From assembly GCF_027923555.1 (NCBI RefSeq), contig NZ_AP025523.1, positions 2,236,484-2,300,483 on the forward strand: a stretch of 64,000 nt of DNA, in the 5' to 3' direction. Below the pieces are notes generated by a model. The model was not told the DNA's origin. It ran no database searches and saw only the letters and a list, made by a program, of their open reading frames with translations. Below are positions 1 through 8,989 of this stretch, one piece after another (the stretch's first letter is position 1; the number at the start of each line of letters is the position of its first letter). The stretch is from Vulcanimicrobium alpinum (lineage in GTDB: Bacteria > Vulcanimicrobiota > Vulcanimicrobiia > Vulcanimicrobiales > Vulcanimicrobiaceae). The position numbers were made by a program, and so were the translations under genes.

Positions 1-702
1 ATCGGAGGTCGGTAACCCTTTTTGCGGTTGCGCGTGCGGGTAGCTGCCGCCGCCGGGGCCATTCCCTACGTATGAAATAAAGCTCGCATCGATATTGGCC
101 TGACCGGTCACGGTCATATTGCCATTAACAATCACGCCGCACAGCGGAACCGTCGTGATTCCGCCTCGACCGCCGCCGTGGAGCGTCAGGTCGCCGCTAA
201 TGCTTCCCTTCATCACGTAGATGCAGCCGCCGCCGGTGTCGAGGCGCTTCGCAACCGCGCGGGCTTGTACCGTCTGCGCAAATCCCGACGGCATGATCGC
301 GCCGAGGAAGAACGCCGGCATCACGCGCGCGACCGTGACTTCCACCGACTGTCCATTGCCGGCGTTCGGGCCGGTCGCCGGCGGCCAGTTCACCGTGACG
401 GTGGTGTTCGCCGTCCCGCTCGTGTAACCGTTCGTCGTCGCGTCGTTCGTGCCGGCTGTCTGCACGTTGGCCTTATCGGTCGCATTGCTCGTGCTCGTCG
501 TGTACGCGACTTCTGCCGCGGCAGCGATCGCGGCGCTGTCCGCAGCGGACTGCTCGAGCCGCTGTTGGTAGCGCCAGTATCCGACGTCCACGGCGAGCGC
601 GGCGAAACCGCACAGCACGACCAGCAGCAGCGCGAAGATCGGCAGGATCTGGCCGCGCTCCCCCGGTCGCGTCGTGCGCTTGCGAATCGAAACAGTTGCC
701 AT
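1..702 (-). CDS. TadE/TadG-like Flp pilus-assembly protein, C-terminus outside window
   Basis: The reading frame is open from an ATG at 702 to the window edge (234 codons, no stop), so the gene is truncated at its C-terminus. Residues 1-20 are basic and Gly-rich and end in RGQILPIFALLL. A hydrophobic segment follows at about 19-42, then VDVGYWRYQQRLEQSAADSA. This is the signature of the Tad/TadG-like N-terminal domain of pilus minor subunits, whose first helix anchors the protein in the inner membrane. The remaining part is periplasmic, Gly/Thr-rich and beta-like. An AAAGAGG Shine-Dalgarno lies 6 nt upstream. It sits 27 bp downstream of the secretin gene and is probably co-transcribed with it. 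Confidence 0.8.
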   Translation of the reverse strand, partial: MATVSIRKRTTRPGERGQILPIFALLLVVLCGFAALAVDVGYWRYQQRLEQSAADSAAIAAAAEVAYTTSTSNATDKANVQTAGTNDATTNGYTSGTANTTVTVNWPPATGPNAGNGQSVEVTVARVMPAFFLGAIMPSGFAQTVQARAVAKRLDTGGGCIYVMKGSISGDLTLHGGGRGGITTVPLCGVIVNGNMTVTGQANIDASFISYVGNGPGGGSYPHAQPQKGLPTSD

Positions 703-729
703 AACGTCCTCTTTCGCTAGATATCCAAC

Positions 730-2148
730 TCAGCGAGTCAGGATCTCGGGCGTCATCACGAACACGACGTCGGTCTGCGATGACTGATAGCGGGTCGAAC
801 GGAAGAGCTTGCCGAGGATCGGCAGGTCTCCGAGCAGGGGGATTTTATCGATATTCCGCTGTTCCACCCGCCGCAGGAGCCCGCCCAGGACGACCGACTC
901 GCCGGACTTGGTGATCACGTCGGTCGAAAGTTTACTAGTCTTCAGCGCAGGGATCGTGAAGCCGCTGATCGTGACCCCGTCCTGGAAGTCGAGATCGGAG
1001 ACTTCCGGAGCGATCACCGTTTCGACGCCGCCGTTGCCGAGGATCGTCGGCGTCACCTTGAGCTGAACGCCGAAATCCTTGTACTGGATAGCGATCTGCG
1101 AGGGGCCCGACGCGTAGGGGATCGGGATCTGACCGCCGACCAAGAAGTTCGCTTCCTTCCCGGGCATCGTCACGAGATCCGGCGAGGAGAGGATGCGCCC
1201 GTGGCCGCTCGTGATGATGAGGTTCAGCGTTGGCGCCAACGTGATCGTCCGGAAGAACGACCCGAGTTTCAGCGCCTGCCCCGGCCCGACCGGGTTCTCG
1301 ACGACCGGGAATTGTGCCGATCCCAGTGTGTATGTAGAGCCGCTCGCGCTATTCTGGAACGTCGCGCTCTGGAGGTTGACTCCGAGTTGTCTCAGCGCGG
1401 TCTCGTCGACTTCGAGAATGTAGACCTTGACGTTGACCTGACTCGTCGTCGAGCTCTCGAGACGATCGATCACCTTACCGTCGATGGCGAGGTACGGGCC
1501 ACCCAGCGCGCGGACGCGAGCGAGGACGCGTTCGGCAGTCGTACGGTCCGGGATCGTACCGCTGACGATCAGGTTGCCTTTGAGGTCGCGGTCGACGTGC
1601 ACGCCCGCGGTCGCTTTGTCGGCGGCGAGTTCGTTCTCGAGCGGCCCCAGCGGCTGTGCGACCGTCACCGCGTTGACGACGGTGTACTTGTTCGCCGTCA
1701 CCACCGGGTCAAAGCGCGCGACGATGTCGCTGAGCTGAACGAGCCGTTCACCGGTAGGGACGCTTCCCGCCAGCACGATCGAATGATCGAACGAGTCAAC
1801 ATGAACCGTCGGATCGTTGATCGACGACTGGATCATCCGCCTCAGATCTTCGAGGCTCTGCTCGAGCACCGTGATGTCGTAGCTGTGCCGGCCGCTGGTG
1901 GTCCACACGAAGAGCGTCGTGCGCCCCGGCGCCTTGCCGTTGAGGACGAGTTCCGAGTTCCCGATCGGGTAGACGCCGGCGATCTTGCCGTCGCCGACGG
2001 CGACCCGGGTGAGCGACGGCGCTCTGAGCACCATCGACTGGCCGGTGCGCACCGACAGCTGCGTGACCACGTCGGCCCGCGCGCTGAAGGGGACCGTGAC
2101 GGCCGCCGCCGCGGCGAGTACTGCGAGAGACGTGCGAACGTTGCGCAA
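730..2148 (-). CDS. cpaC: Tad pilus secretin (CpaC/RcpA family)
   Basis: Forms the outer-membrane channel through which Flp pili pass. A signal peptide ends in FSARA|D near residue 25. A pilus-assembly N-terminal domain follows (about 30-105), then BON-like repeats, then the secretin domain (about 280-470) with the family motif GGLLRRVEQ near the C-terminus. The length of about 472 aa is normal. The chosen start is a TTG at 2148 preceded by CGAGG; it gives a compact signal peptide. An in-frame TTG at 2172 would add eight residues (MLSERGLC) with a weaker ribosome site. It is transcribed away from the rest of the tad genes. Confidence 0.9.
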   Translation of the reverse strand: MRNVRTSLAVLAAAAAVTVPFSARADVVTQLSVRTGQSMVLRAPSLTRVAVGDGKIAGVYPIGNSELVLNGKAPGRTTLFVWTTSGRHSYDITVLEQSLEDLRRMIQSSINDPTVHVDSFDHSIVLAGSVPTGERLVQLSDIVARFDPVVTANKYTVVNAVTVAQPLGPLENELAADKATAGVHVDRDLKGNLIVSGTIPDRTTAERVLARVRALGGPYLAIDGKVIDRLESSTTSQVNVKVYILEVDETALRQLGVNLQSATFQNSASGSTYTLGSAQFPVVENPVGPGQALKLGSFFRTITLAPTLNLIITSGHGRILSSPDLVTMPGKEANFLVGGQIPIPYASGPSQIAIQYKDFGVQLKVTPTILGNGGVETVIAPEVSDLDFQDGVTISGFTIPALKTSKLSTDVITKSGESVVLGGLLRRVEQRNIDKIPLLGDLPILGKLFRSTRYQSSQTDVVFVMTPEILTR

Positions 2149-2300
2149 GCAAAGACCTCGTTCCGATAACAAAGCAGAACCGCGCGTGCGGCTTTGAACA
2201 GATTATGCACGACCCGGCGTTTCCATGGCGTTGTCAGACCGTCAAGTTTGGCCCCGCGGGCTTTTCAGAGGGTGGGCCGGGCGTTTACGATGCGGCCACG

Positions 2301-2729
2301 ATGCGTGTCAACAGCAAGTGGTCAACGATCGCTCTGGCCGTGACGGGGTTCACGGCTCTCGCTGCTCCGGCGGCGCGAGCCGCGGATGCTACGGCGACCG
2401 GCCCCGGGGTTACCCTGAACGTCTCCCGCGTCATCGGCGCGGAAGCTCTTTCAGTGTCCGGGAGTGCTCCGGCCGCGCGTCCCGTGGAAGCGGCTCTGTA
2501 CGCGACGTACTCACGTGACCTTCCCACGGTGCTTCTCAGCCGCCGCGTCATCGATACCGACGCGTCCGGCAAGTTCACCACGACCATCCCGACCGCTCCG
2601 GCATACTTCGCCGGCGCGATCCTGACGGTCGTCGTACGGCCCCTCCCGGGAGGAGCCCGCACGTCGGCCTCACTGCCCGTGGCGCCTCCCAACGTGCCGG
2701 CCCCGCCGGACACCGACCCCAATCGCTAA
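2301..2729 (+). CDS. Secreted protein of unknown function beside Flp pilins
   Basis: 142 aa. The ATG at 2301 opens a clear signal peptide (basic MRVNSKW, hydrophobic stretch, ending APAARAA). An upstream in-frame ATG at 2205 would place 32 non-signal residues before it and is rejected. The mature protein is small, Thr/Ala/Pro-rich and looks beta-stranded, with a Pro-rich tail (VPAPPDTDPNR). No cysteines or known motif are visible. It directly precedes the flp genes with 28 bp between, so it may act in pilus assembly, but this is only a guess from position. The family is not recognised. Confidence 0.65.
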   Translation: MRVNSKWSTIALAVTGFTALAAPAARAADATATGPGVTLNVSRVIGAEALSVSGSAPAARPVEAALYATYSRDLPTVLLSRRVIDTDASGKFTTTIPTAPAYFAGAILTVVVRPLPGGARTSASLPVAPPNVPAPPDTDPNR

Positions 2730-2746
2730 CCACCTCCCCCTCTTCC

Positions 2747-2752
2747 AAGGAG
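2747..2752 (+). promoter_or_regulatory. Strong Shine-Dalgarno of first flp gene
   Basis: AAGGAG lies 5 nt before the ATG at 2758. It is one of the clearest ribosome sites in a window where most genes have weak sites and overlapping starts, which fits the high expression expected of a major pilin. Confidence 0.75.
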
Positions 2753-2757
2753 AACCC

Positions 2758-2919
2758 ATGCTTCGCACCATCAATTCCGTTCTCGTCGACGATGCCGGTC
2801 AGGGCCTCGCCGAATACGGCCTGATCCTCGGGCTCATCGCCGTCGTCTGCATCGCTGCCGTCGTGTTCCTGAGCGGAAAAATCCAAGGCATCCTCAGCAA
2901 CGTCGGAAGCAGCATCTAA
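2758..2919 (+). CDS. flp: Flp-type pilin 1
   Basis: 53 aa major pilin of the Tad system. The prepilin motif is DDAGQGLAEYGLILGL: processing is expected after the Gly, with Glu-Tyr at the usual positions of the mature N-terminus, followed by about 20 hydrophobic residues. It has a strong ribosome site. Its stop TAA overlaps the ATG of a second pilin by one base (TAATG). It should be cleaved by the prepilin peptidase encoded just downstream. Confidence 0.9.
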   Translation: MLRTINSVLVDDAGQGLAEYGLILGLIAVVCIAAVVFLSGKIQGILSNVGSSI

Positions 2920-3116
2920 TGTCCGGGGCCGTATTGGCCCCGATCCTCACCGTTCACGCTGCGCTGCGCGCCGCTCTCACGGATGACGATTCGGGCCAAG
3001 GACTCGCAGAGTACGGCCTCATTCTCGGTCTGGTTGCCCTTTTGTGCATCACGGCGGTGCTGTTCCTGAGCGGACAAATCTCCGGCGTGATGAGCTACTT
3101 GGGAACCAGTCTCTGA
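2919..3116 (+). CDS. flp: Flp-type pilin 2
   Basis: 65 aa paralogue of the preceding pilin. Both share GQGLAEYGLILGL and then FLSG(K/Q)I near the end, but this copy has a longer leader (about 27 residues before the processing Gly, with its own hydrophobic stretch VLAPILTVHAAL). It has no separate Shine-Dalgarno and starts on the TAATG overlap, so its translation is probably coupled to pilin 1. Whether it is a second major subunit or a minor one cannot be told. An internal start is possible but none is well placed. Confidence 0.8.
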   Translation: MSGAVLAPILTVHAALRAALTDDDSGQGLAEYGLILGLVALLCITAVLFLSGQISGVMSYLGTSL

Positions 3117-3174
3117 TGCCGGAACGCTGCGGCGACCCTTCTGCGGTTCGCCGCAGCGCGGCCGGTTTTACTCG

Positions 3175-3672
3175 ATGACGATTACGACACTTCTTCTCCT
3201 CGCCGCGACGCTCGTCGCCGCGGCGATCGACGTCCGAACTCGCCGGATTCCGAACTTGCTCACGGGCGGGCTCGCGTTCGCGGCGATCGGCATCCATGTT
3301 CCCGCGGGCCTCGGCCCCGCCGGAGCTGCCGTCGCGGCGATGCTCGCGGCGTTTGCGCTCGGAACGGTCGCCTTCAGTCTCGGGTGGTTCGGCGGAGGCG
3401 ACGTCAAGCTGATCGCGGCCGCCAGCGGTCTGGTCTCATTTCCCGACTGCATCGCCCTCGTCGCCTACATCCTCGCAGCCGGAGCGCTGCTCTCCCTCGT
3501 TTCTGCGGCCGTCAACGGACGGCTGGTCTCGCTCGTTCGCAGCACCATCGCGGTCGCGACGCACGGCGCGCCGACCGAAACCAATAAGCTCCCGTACGGC
3601 ATCGCCATCGCCGCCGGAAGCCTCTTCTACTCACTCTCGCAACTCGTGCCCAGTCTGAGGTTGCCCCTATGA
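3175..3672 (+). CDS. cpaA: Prepilin peptidase CpaA/TadV
   Basis: 165 aa polytopic A24-family aspartate protease that cleaves the Flp leader at the inner membrane. Both catalytic aspartates are visible: AAIDVRTRRIPN near residue 19 and GGGDVK near residue 75. About five hydrophobic segments are present. The length is that of the minimal TadV type, which lacks the cysteine-rich cytoplasmic domain of PilD. The stop overlaps the cpaB start (ATGA at 3669). A second A24 protein is encoded at the end of the same operon. Confidence 0.9.
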   Translation: MTITTLLLLAATLVAAAIDVRTRRIPNLLTGGLAFAAIGIHVPAGLGPAGAAVAAMLAAFALGTVAFSLGWFGGGDVKLIAAASGLVSFPDCIALVAYILAAGALLSLVSAAVNGRLVSLVRSTIAVATHGAPTETNKLPYGIAIAAGSLFYSLSQLVPSLRLPL

Positions 3673-4541
3673 ATCGCCGCATTCCGCTGATCGTCGGTAT
3701 TTTGCTCGCTCTGGGGACGGGAGTGCTGCTCCTGAACTACCTGAGCTCCCAGCGCGCGCAGACGCCGCAGGTCGCGTCGAAGACGGTCGTGCTCGCAGCC
3801 GCCGAGATCCCGCCGCGTGCCCTCATCACGCCGGCGATGCTCACGACGGCGGAACGGCCAGTCACGCAGATCGATTCGGACGCCATCACCGACCAGCATC
3901 TAGCGGTCGGGAAGTACTCGCTGATCACGATCCCCGCCGGCAGCGCTCTCACGACGTCGAAAGTCGGTACCGCGGAAGCGTTCGCACTGCCGTCGCGTCT
4001 GCCGCTGGGCATGCGCGCGGTGAGCATCGCGGTCGATCGCGTCAAGGGCGTTGCCGGGCTCATCCAGCCGGGCGACCGCGTCGACGTCATCGCCGTCCCG
4101 CCGCGCGTCGGTCAAGAAACCCCGCAGGCGTCGGCGATCCTGCGCGGCGTGCTCGTGCTCGCGATGGGCAACGACCTCGAGTCGGCCCGCGCCACGCCGA
4201 GCCCCGACCAGCAGAACCTGACCACAGTGACGCTCGCGCTCACGCCGAAACAGGTGGACCTGCTGATGGCAGCCGACCTCAACACGGTGCTGCGCCTCGC
4301 GTTGCGTCCGCCGAAGGAGCCGATCCGCGCTTATCCGGCGGAGCCGCTCCAGCTCGGCGTCCCCGCCACTGTCGGACAGCCGGCCGCACCCGTTGCAGCA
4401 CCTGCCCCCGCCGTGGCCGCTGCGCCCGTCGCACAGCCCAGACTCGCCGCCGCGCCGGTTGCGCCGGCGCCCGCGCCTCGCAAGCCGTCGAGCGTTCTGG
4501 TGATCGACGGCGACCGGGCCGTCGATAACAGTCAAAAATGA
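3669..4541 (+). CDS. cpaB: Flp pilus assembly protein CpaB/RcpC
   Basis: 290 aa. An N-terminal membrane anchor (about residues 5-22) is followed by a SAF domain (VVLAAAEIPPRALITPAMLT) and the RcpC core with VDRVKGVAGLIQPGDRVDVI, a strongly conserved CpaB stretch. The tail (about 235-275) is low-complexity Pro/Ala. In characterised Tad systems CpaB is periplasmic and associates with the secretin. It overlaps the preceding peptidase gene and the following ATPase gene by 4 bp each, so it lies inside a translationally coupled operon. Confidence 0.9.
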   Translation: MNRRIPLIVGILLALGTGVLLLNYLSSQRAQTPQVASKTVVLAAAEIPPRALITPAMLTTAERPVTQIDSDAITDQHLAVGKYSLITIPAGSALTTSKVGTAEAFALPSRLPLGMRAVSIAVDRVKGVAGLIQPGDRVDVIAVPPRVGQETPQASAILRGVLVLAMGNDLESARATPSPDQQNLTTVTLALTPKQVDLLMAADLNTVLRLALRPPKEPIRAYPAEPLQLGVPATVGQPAAPVAAPAPAVAAAPVAQPRLAAAPVAPAPAPRKPSSVLVIDGDRAVDNSQK

Positions 4542-6667
4542 CCCCTCGCATCTACATGGTCGTCGGCGCCAAGGGCGGCGTCGGCGCGACCACGATCGCC
4601 CTCGAACTGATCGACGAACTGCCCTCCGACGGCCCGCGCGTCATCGTTGACGCCGACCTCGGGGGGCGGCGCGCTATCGCCGTCTCCTTCGACGCGGTCT
4701 CTGCGCTCGATCTCGCCCGCGTTCCCGGCACGCCGGGAACGGCAAAGACGAACAACGGGATGACCGTGGTCGAACTTGCGCGCACGTACGAAGACGGGTT
4801 CATCCTGACCTCGAACGGCGTCGAGAACACCGTTGGAAAGCTTCTCGCGAGCAGCGGTCTCATCGTCGTCGATTCGCCGCAGCCGTTTGCTGCCACGGTG
4901 CGCCCCTTCATCGCGCGCGCCGCGCAGATCGTCGTGGTCACCGAGCCGACCTTGCTCGGCGTCGCATCGGCACGCTCGATGTTCGCCGCGCTCGAACGCT
5001 TCGGCATCCCCAACGAGCGCATCGCGTTCGTGCTCAACAACCCGCGCGGGATCGCCGAACTGCGCCGCAACGAGATCCAGGGCGCACTCAAGACCACGAT
5101 CGCCGCGGAGCTTCCGTCAAAGCGCGAGCGCACCTACGAACGCGCGTTCAAACAGTTCGCGGCACAGCTTGCCGCCGCACAGTCGGGTCCGGAACTTACC
5201 GGGCTGCGGCAGTCGACCGCCAAGCCGCTGGGCGATCGCCGCGAAGCGCGGCGGGATTACGCCGCTGCTCCGCCGGTTGCGGCATTCCCGGGAAGCCAAG
5301 GGAAACCGCAGGCGGTCGGCGACAACGGCGCCGTGCCGGCTGCTCCGAGCGAGGCGCTCGAGCGCGTCAAAGCCGAGCTCCACGGCACGCTGATGAAGCG
5401 GATCGACTTCCTGGCCGCGGCACGCGCGCACACCGACGCGCAGAAGATGGCCGAACTGCGCCAGCAGGTCAACGGCATCGCCGATGAGTTCCTGGCGAAG
5501 AAAACCGAGGAGATCACCTCCGCCGAGGAAGCCTCACGCATCCGCGCCGAGGTCATCGCCGAAGCGCTCGGCCTCGGGCCGCTCGAGAGTCTGCTCAGCG
5601 ACGGGTCGATCACGGAAATCATGGTCAACGGGCACGCGAACGTCTACATCGAGCGTCGCGGGCGCGTCGAGCGCACCGCGAAGCGCTTCGTGGACGATCG
5701 CCAGGTTCGGCTTGTCATCGAGCGCATCATCGCCCCACTGGGGCGGCGCCTCGACGAGTCGAGCCCGATGGTCGACGCGCGTCTCCCCGACGGCTCCCGC
5801 GTCAACGCGATCATCGAGCCGCTCGCGATCGACGGACCGACGCTCACGATTCGCCGCTTCGGCACGAAGCGTTTCGGCATCGACGACCTCATCGCGGTCA
5901 ACGCCATCACCCCTCCGGTCGTCGACTTCCTGCGCGCCTGCGTCGAAGCCCGCCTGAACGTCCTCGTCAGCGGCGGTACCGGCTCAGGGAAGACGACGCT
6001 CCTCAACGCGCTCTCGAGCTTCATCCCGAAATCGGAACGCATCGTGACGATCGAGGACGCGGCCGAACTCAAGCTCGATCAGCCGCACGTCGTGCGGCTC
6101 GAGTCACGGCCGGCAAACCTCGAAGGCAAAGGCGCGATCCCGATTCGCGAACTCGTCCGCAACTCGCTGCGTATGCGTCCCGACCGCATCGTGGTCGGCG
6201 AGTGCCGCGGCGGCGAAGCGCTTGACATGCTGCAGGCGATGAATACCGGTCACGACGGCTCGCTCACCACGATCCACGCCAACACCGCGCGCGACGCCGT
6301 CGCCCGCGTCGAGACGATGGTGCTGATGGCCGGCTTCGATCTGCCGGTGCGCGCTATTCGCGAACAGGTTTCGAGCGCCGTCGATCTGATCGTGCAGGTC
6401 GCGCGCCTGCGCGACGGTTCGCGCCGCGTCACCAACGTCAGCGAAGTCGTCGGCATGGAAGGCGACGTCGTCACCATGCAGGATCTCGTCGTCTACAACC
6501 AGCGCGGCGTCGATCCCCAAGGCAACGTGATCGGCGAGTTCGAGCCGACCGGCGTCCAGCCGACATGCCTCACGCGCTTCGAAGAAATGGGGATCGAATT
6601 CGACCCGGTCATCTTCAGCGGCAATACCCCGACCGCACGTCGGGCAGGAGCAACATGGCTGCGGTAG
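4538..6667 (+). CDS. TadZ-TadA fusion: ParA-like localiser joined to the pilus ATPase
   Basis: 709 aa carrying two proteins that are normally separate. Residues 1-225 are a MinD/ParA-like CpaE/TadZ domain with the deviant P-loop KGGVGATT and the DADLGG motif. A Pro/Ala linker covers about 225-275. Residues 275-700 are a full CpaF/TadA secretion ATPase: [16 protein letters not shown], Walker [12 protein letters not shown] near 479, the Asp box TIEDAAEL and the His box [10 protein letters not shown]. There is no stop or internal ribosome site at the junction. TadA powers pilus assembly; TadZ places the machine at its cellular site, so the fusion would tie the two one to one. Confidence 0.93.
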   Translation: MTPRIYMVVGAKGGVGATTIALELIDELPSDGPRVIVDADLGGRRAIAVSFDAVSALDLARVPGTPGTAKTNNGMTVVELARTYEDGFILTSNGVENTVGKLLASSGLIVVDSPQPFAATVRPFIARAAQIVVVTEPTLLGVASARSMFAALERFGIPNERIAFVLNNPRGIAELRRNEIQGALKTTIAAELPSKRERTYERAFKQFAAQLAAAQSGPELTGLRQSTAKPLGDRREARRDYAAAPPVAAFPGSQGKPQAVGDNGAVPAAPSEALERVKAELHGTLMKRIDFLAAARAHTDAQKMAELRQQVNGIADEFLAKKTEEITSAEEASRIRAEVIAEALGLGPLESLLSDGSITEIMVNGHANVYIERRGRVERTAKRFVDDRQVRLVIERIIAPLGRRLDESSPMVDARLPDGSRVNAIIEPLAIDGPTLTIRRFGTKRFGIDDLIAVNAITPPVVDFLRACVEARLNVLVSGGTGSGKTTLLNALSSFIPKSERIVTIEDAAELKLDQPHVVRLESRPANLEGKGAIPIRELVRNSLRMRPDRIVVGECRGGEALDMLQAMNTGHDGSLTTIHANTARDAVARVETMVLMAGFDLPVRAIREQVSSAVDLIVQVARLRDGSRRVTNVSEVVGMEGDVVTMQDLVVYNQRGVDPQGNVIGEFEPTGVQPTCLTRFEEMGIEFDPVIFSGNTPTARRAGATWLR

Positions 6668-7515
6668 CACCCTTTGCGATCGTCCTCTTCGGCGTCGCTG
6701 CGATCGGTCTGCTCTTCACGTCGTTCTGGGCTCCGATCCTCAAGCGCCTGGAAGGGATCGGAACGCAGTTCACGATCGATCTCGATATCTGCGACATGCG
6801 CATCCAACCGACGCAATACGTGCTGGTCTGGCTCGGTATCGGCGTCGGCGCCTGGGTGCTGACATTGCTGCTGCTGCGGCCCGCGCCGCTCATCGCGTTT
6901 CTGCTGTTGCTCGCGTTCGTGCCGCTCTCGTATCTGATGGCGCGGACCTGGTTGCGCCGCAAGCGCGCGGCGCGCGTCGCACTATTCCGCGAACAACTCG
7001 AGACCGCGCTGCGCACACTCGCCGGCGGCCTTCGCGTCGGTCTCGGGATCCGGCAAGCGCTGATCATGGTCGGCGAGCAGAGCCGAGACCCGGTGAAGCT
7101 CGAGTTCACCCGCGTCGTCGGCCTCACCAACATCGGGATGAGCATTCTCGACGCCTTCGATCAAATGGCATTGCGCATGACGAATCCGGAAACCGGGATG
7201 CTCGCGCGCGTGATTCGCGTGCAGTCGCAGACTGGCGGCGACCTCGCCACCGTCCTCGACAACCTGGCCACGACGATCCGCGACCGCCGCCGGCTCTTCC
7301 GCCGCATCAGCGCGGTGACGGCGCAAGGACGCGCAACGGGGTGGCTGCTGGGGATGCTGCCGATCGGCGTTGGACTGTTCGTCGTCATCTCGCAGCCGAT
7401 GCTGCGCGGGGCGATGCTGCAGACGACGCTCGGTCAAGTACTCCTCGCGATCGCGCTCGCGCTCGACGCGCTTGCCGTCTACTTCCTGCTGAAGATCACG
7501 AAGGTCGATCCATGA
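6655..7515 (+). CDS. tadB: Tad pilus inner-membrane platform protein TadB
   Basis: 286 aa. The T2SSF domain (about 130-260) contains FREQLETALRTLAGGLRVGLGIRQAL and the family-typical LATTIRDRRRL. There are two hydrophobic stretches near the N-terminus and two at the C-terminus. The start at 6655 is chosen because GGCAGGAG lies 4 nt upstream, inside the end of the ATPase gene, giving a 13-bp overlap. TadB and TadC together form the inner-membrane base that TadA acts on. Confidence 0.9.
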   Translation: MAAVAPFAIVLFGVAAIGLLFTSFWAPILKRLEGIGTQFTIDLDICDMRIQPTQYVLVWLGIGVGAWVLTLLLLRPAPLIAFLLLLAFVPLSYLMARTWLRRKRAARVALFREQLETALRTLAGGLRVGLGIRQALIMVGEQSRDPVKLEFTRVVGLTNIGMSILDAFDQMALRMTNPETGMLARVIRVQSQTGGDLATVLDNLATTIRDRRRLFRRISAVTAQGRATGWLLGMLPIGVGLFVVISQPMLRGAMLQTTLGQVLLAIALALDALAVYFLLKITKVDP

Positions 7516-8378
7516 GCCCGCTGCTCGCCAATCCGTATACGCTAGCGCTCGGGGGCGCGGCGTCCACCTTCCTCATCGTGCTGTCGACGATTCCGACGCC
7601 CAGCTCGATGGCGAACCGTCTCAACAAGCTGGAAAAGGTCAAAGAGAAAGACCTTTTCCAGCGCAACATGATCATCCAGCAGATCGTCACCAAAGAGCGG
7701 CAGACGCAGACGAAGCAGCGGCTCGTCGAAGCCGGCTGGTACAACCTCTCGCCGACGCAGATGACGATCCGCGGCATGGGCGCGCTGGGTTTGGGAACGG
7801 TCGTCGGCATCGCGCTGTGGCTGCTCGCCGGCAACTCGGTCCTCGGCATCATGCTGGGTCTGTTCACGGCGCTGGTCGCGTGGCGTCTCCCGTCGTTCTT
7901 GCTCTCGCGCGCGATAAAGAAGCGCAAAGAAGAGATTAGCCGCGAACTCCCCGACTTTCTCGACCTGCTCTCGACGACCGTCGAAGCCGGACTCGCGCTC
8001 AACGCTGCGCTGATCCAAGCAACCGAGGCCGCACAAGGATCGCTGAAGGCCGAGCTGCAGTCGACGCTCTCCGAAATCAAGCTCGGCCGATCGCGTGCCG
8101 ACGCGCTCACGGCGATGGCCGACCGTGTCAACGAACAAAGCGTCACCACGATGGTGACGGCGGTCGTACAGGCCGAGAAGCTCGGTTCGAATCTCACCGT
8201 CGTCCTACAGGAACTCGCGAAAGATACGCGCGACCGCCGCTGGATGCTCGCCGAAGAGACGGCCGCGAAGCTGCCGATCAAGATGATCATCCCGATGGCG
8301 CTGTTCATGATCCCGTCGCTGTACCTGATGATCTTCGGCCCGGTCATCGCGCAAACGGTCACCAACTGGGGCAAATGA
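7512..8378 (+). CDS. tadC: Tad pilus inner-membrane platform protein TadC
   Basis: 288 aa, paralogous to TadB. Its T2SSF domain includes ELPDFLDLLSTTVEAGLALNAAL, then MVTAVVQAEKLGSNL and LAKDTRDRRWMLAEE. Membrane segments lie near residues 15-30, 95-125 and at the C-terminus. The ATG overlaps the tadB stop (ATGA). It is the expected partner of TadB, in the standard order A-B-C. Confidence 0.9.
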   Translation: MSPLLANPYTLALGGAASTFLIVLSTIPTPSSMANRLNKLEKVKEKDLFQRNMIIQQIVTKERQTQTKQRLVEAGWYNLSPTQMTIRGMGALGLGTVVGIALWLLAGNSVLGIMLGLFTALVAWRLPSFLLSRAIKKRKEEISRELPDFLDLLSTTVEAGLALNAALIQATEAAQGSLKAELQSTLSEIKLGRSRADALTAMADRVNEQSVTTMVTAVVQAEKLGSNLTVVLQELAKDTRDRRWMLAEETAAKLPIKMIIPMALFMIPSLYLMIFGPVIAQTVTNWGK

Positions 8379-8989
8379 TCGCCTCGGTCGCCGCCCTCTT
8401 CACCGCAATCGCCTTCGGCGTCGCGGGGTGGCTGGGTTCTGGGCTCGGCGTGGCCTTGTGCCGCGACATCGTCGCGCACGACGACGGTCCGCGCCCGGTC
8501 GCGTTTCCGGCCTGGCCGTTCCCGGTTGCGGGTGCGGCGGTCGGGCTCGCCGCGCAATTGCACGGCGCCAGCGCCACGCACCTCGCGATGCTGTTCGTGG
8601 TCGTCGCGGCGCTGGCCGCGTGCGCCGCGTCGGATCTGCGCTGCGGGATGATCCCGGATGTCTGCAGTCTCGGCGCGCTCGCGCTCGTCCTCGGTTTCGC
8701 CGCGTTCGAACGCAACTGGGGATCGCTGCTCGGCGCCGGAGTCGTGTTCGTCCCGTTCGCCGGCGCGGCGCTCGTCTCGCGCGGACGCGGGATGGGCTGG
8801 GGCGACGTGAAGATCGCCTGCCTCGGCGGCGCGCTGCTCGGCGGCCCGGATGCGACGCTGGCGTTCATCCTCGCGTCGCTGGCGGCCTACATCATCGCGC
8901 GCAGGTCGGGGGAGCGCCGCCCGATCGCCTTCGGCCCCTACCTGACGGGATCGATCTTTCTCGCGCTCACTTTAGAACGTTCGGTATGA
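8375..8989 (+). CDS. Second A24-family prepilin peptidase-like protein
   Basis: 204 aa polytopic membrane protein. It keeps both A24 catalytic motifs, SDLRCGMIPD (about 87-96) and GMGWGDVK (about 147-154). It is therefore a plausible active aspartate protease, longer than the upstream CpaA and of the GWGD type. It overlaps tadC by 4 bp and the DUF192 gene by 4 bp. Possible roles are processing of TadE/F-type pseudopilins, as a second peptidase does in some Tad systems, or partial redundancy. Its N-terminus lacks the cysteine tetrads of methylating PilD enzymes. Confidence 0.82.
   Translation: MIASVAALFTAIAFGVAGWLGSGLGVALCRDIVAHDDGPRPVAFPAWPFPVAGAAVGLAAQLHGASATHLAMLFVVVAALAACAASDLRCGMIPDVCSLGALALVLGFAAFERNWGSLLGAGVVFVPFAGAALVSRGRGMGWGDVKIACLGGALLGGPDATLAFILASLAAYIIARRSGERRPIAFGPYLTGSIFLALTLERSV

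Noticed and set aside
2205-2300. Upstream start of the secreted protein beside flp
   Set aside because: It would put 32 hydrophilic residues ahead of a clear signal peptide.
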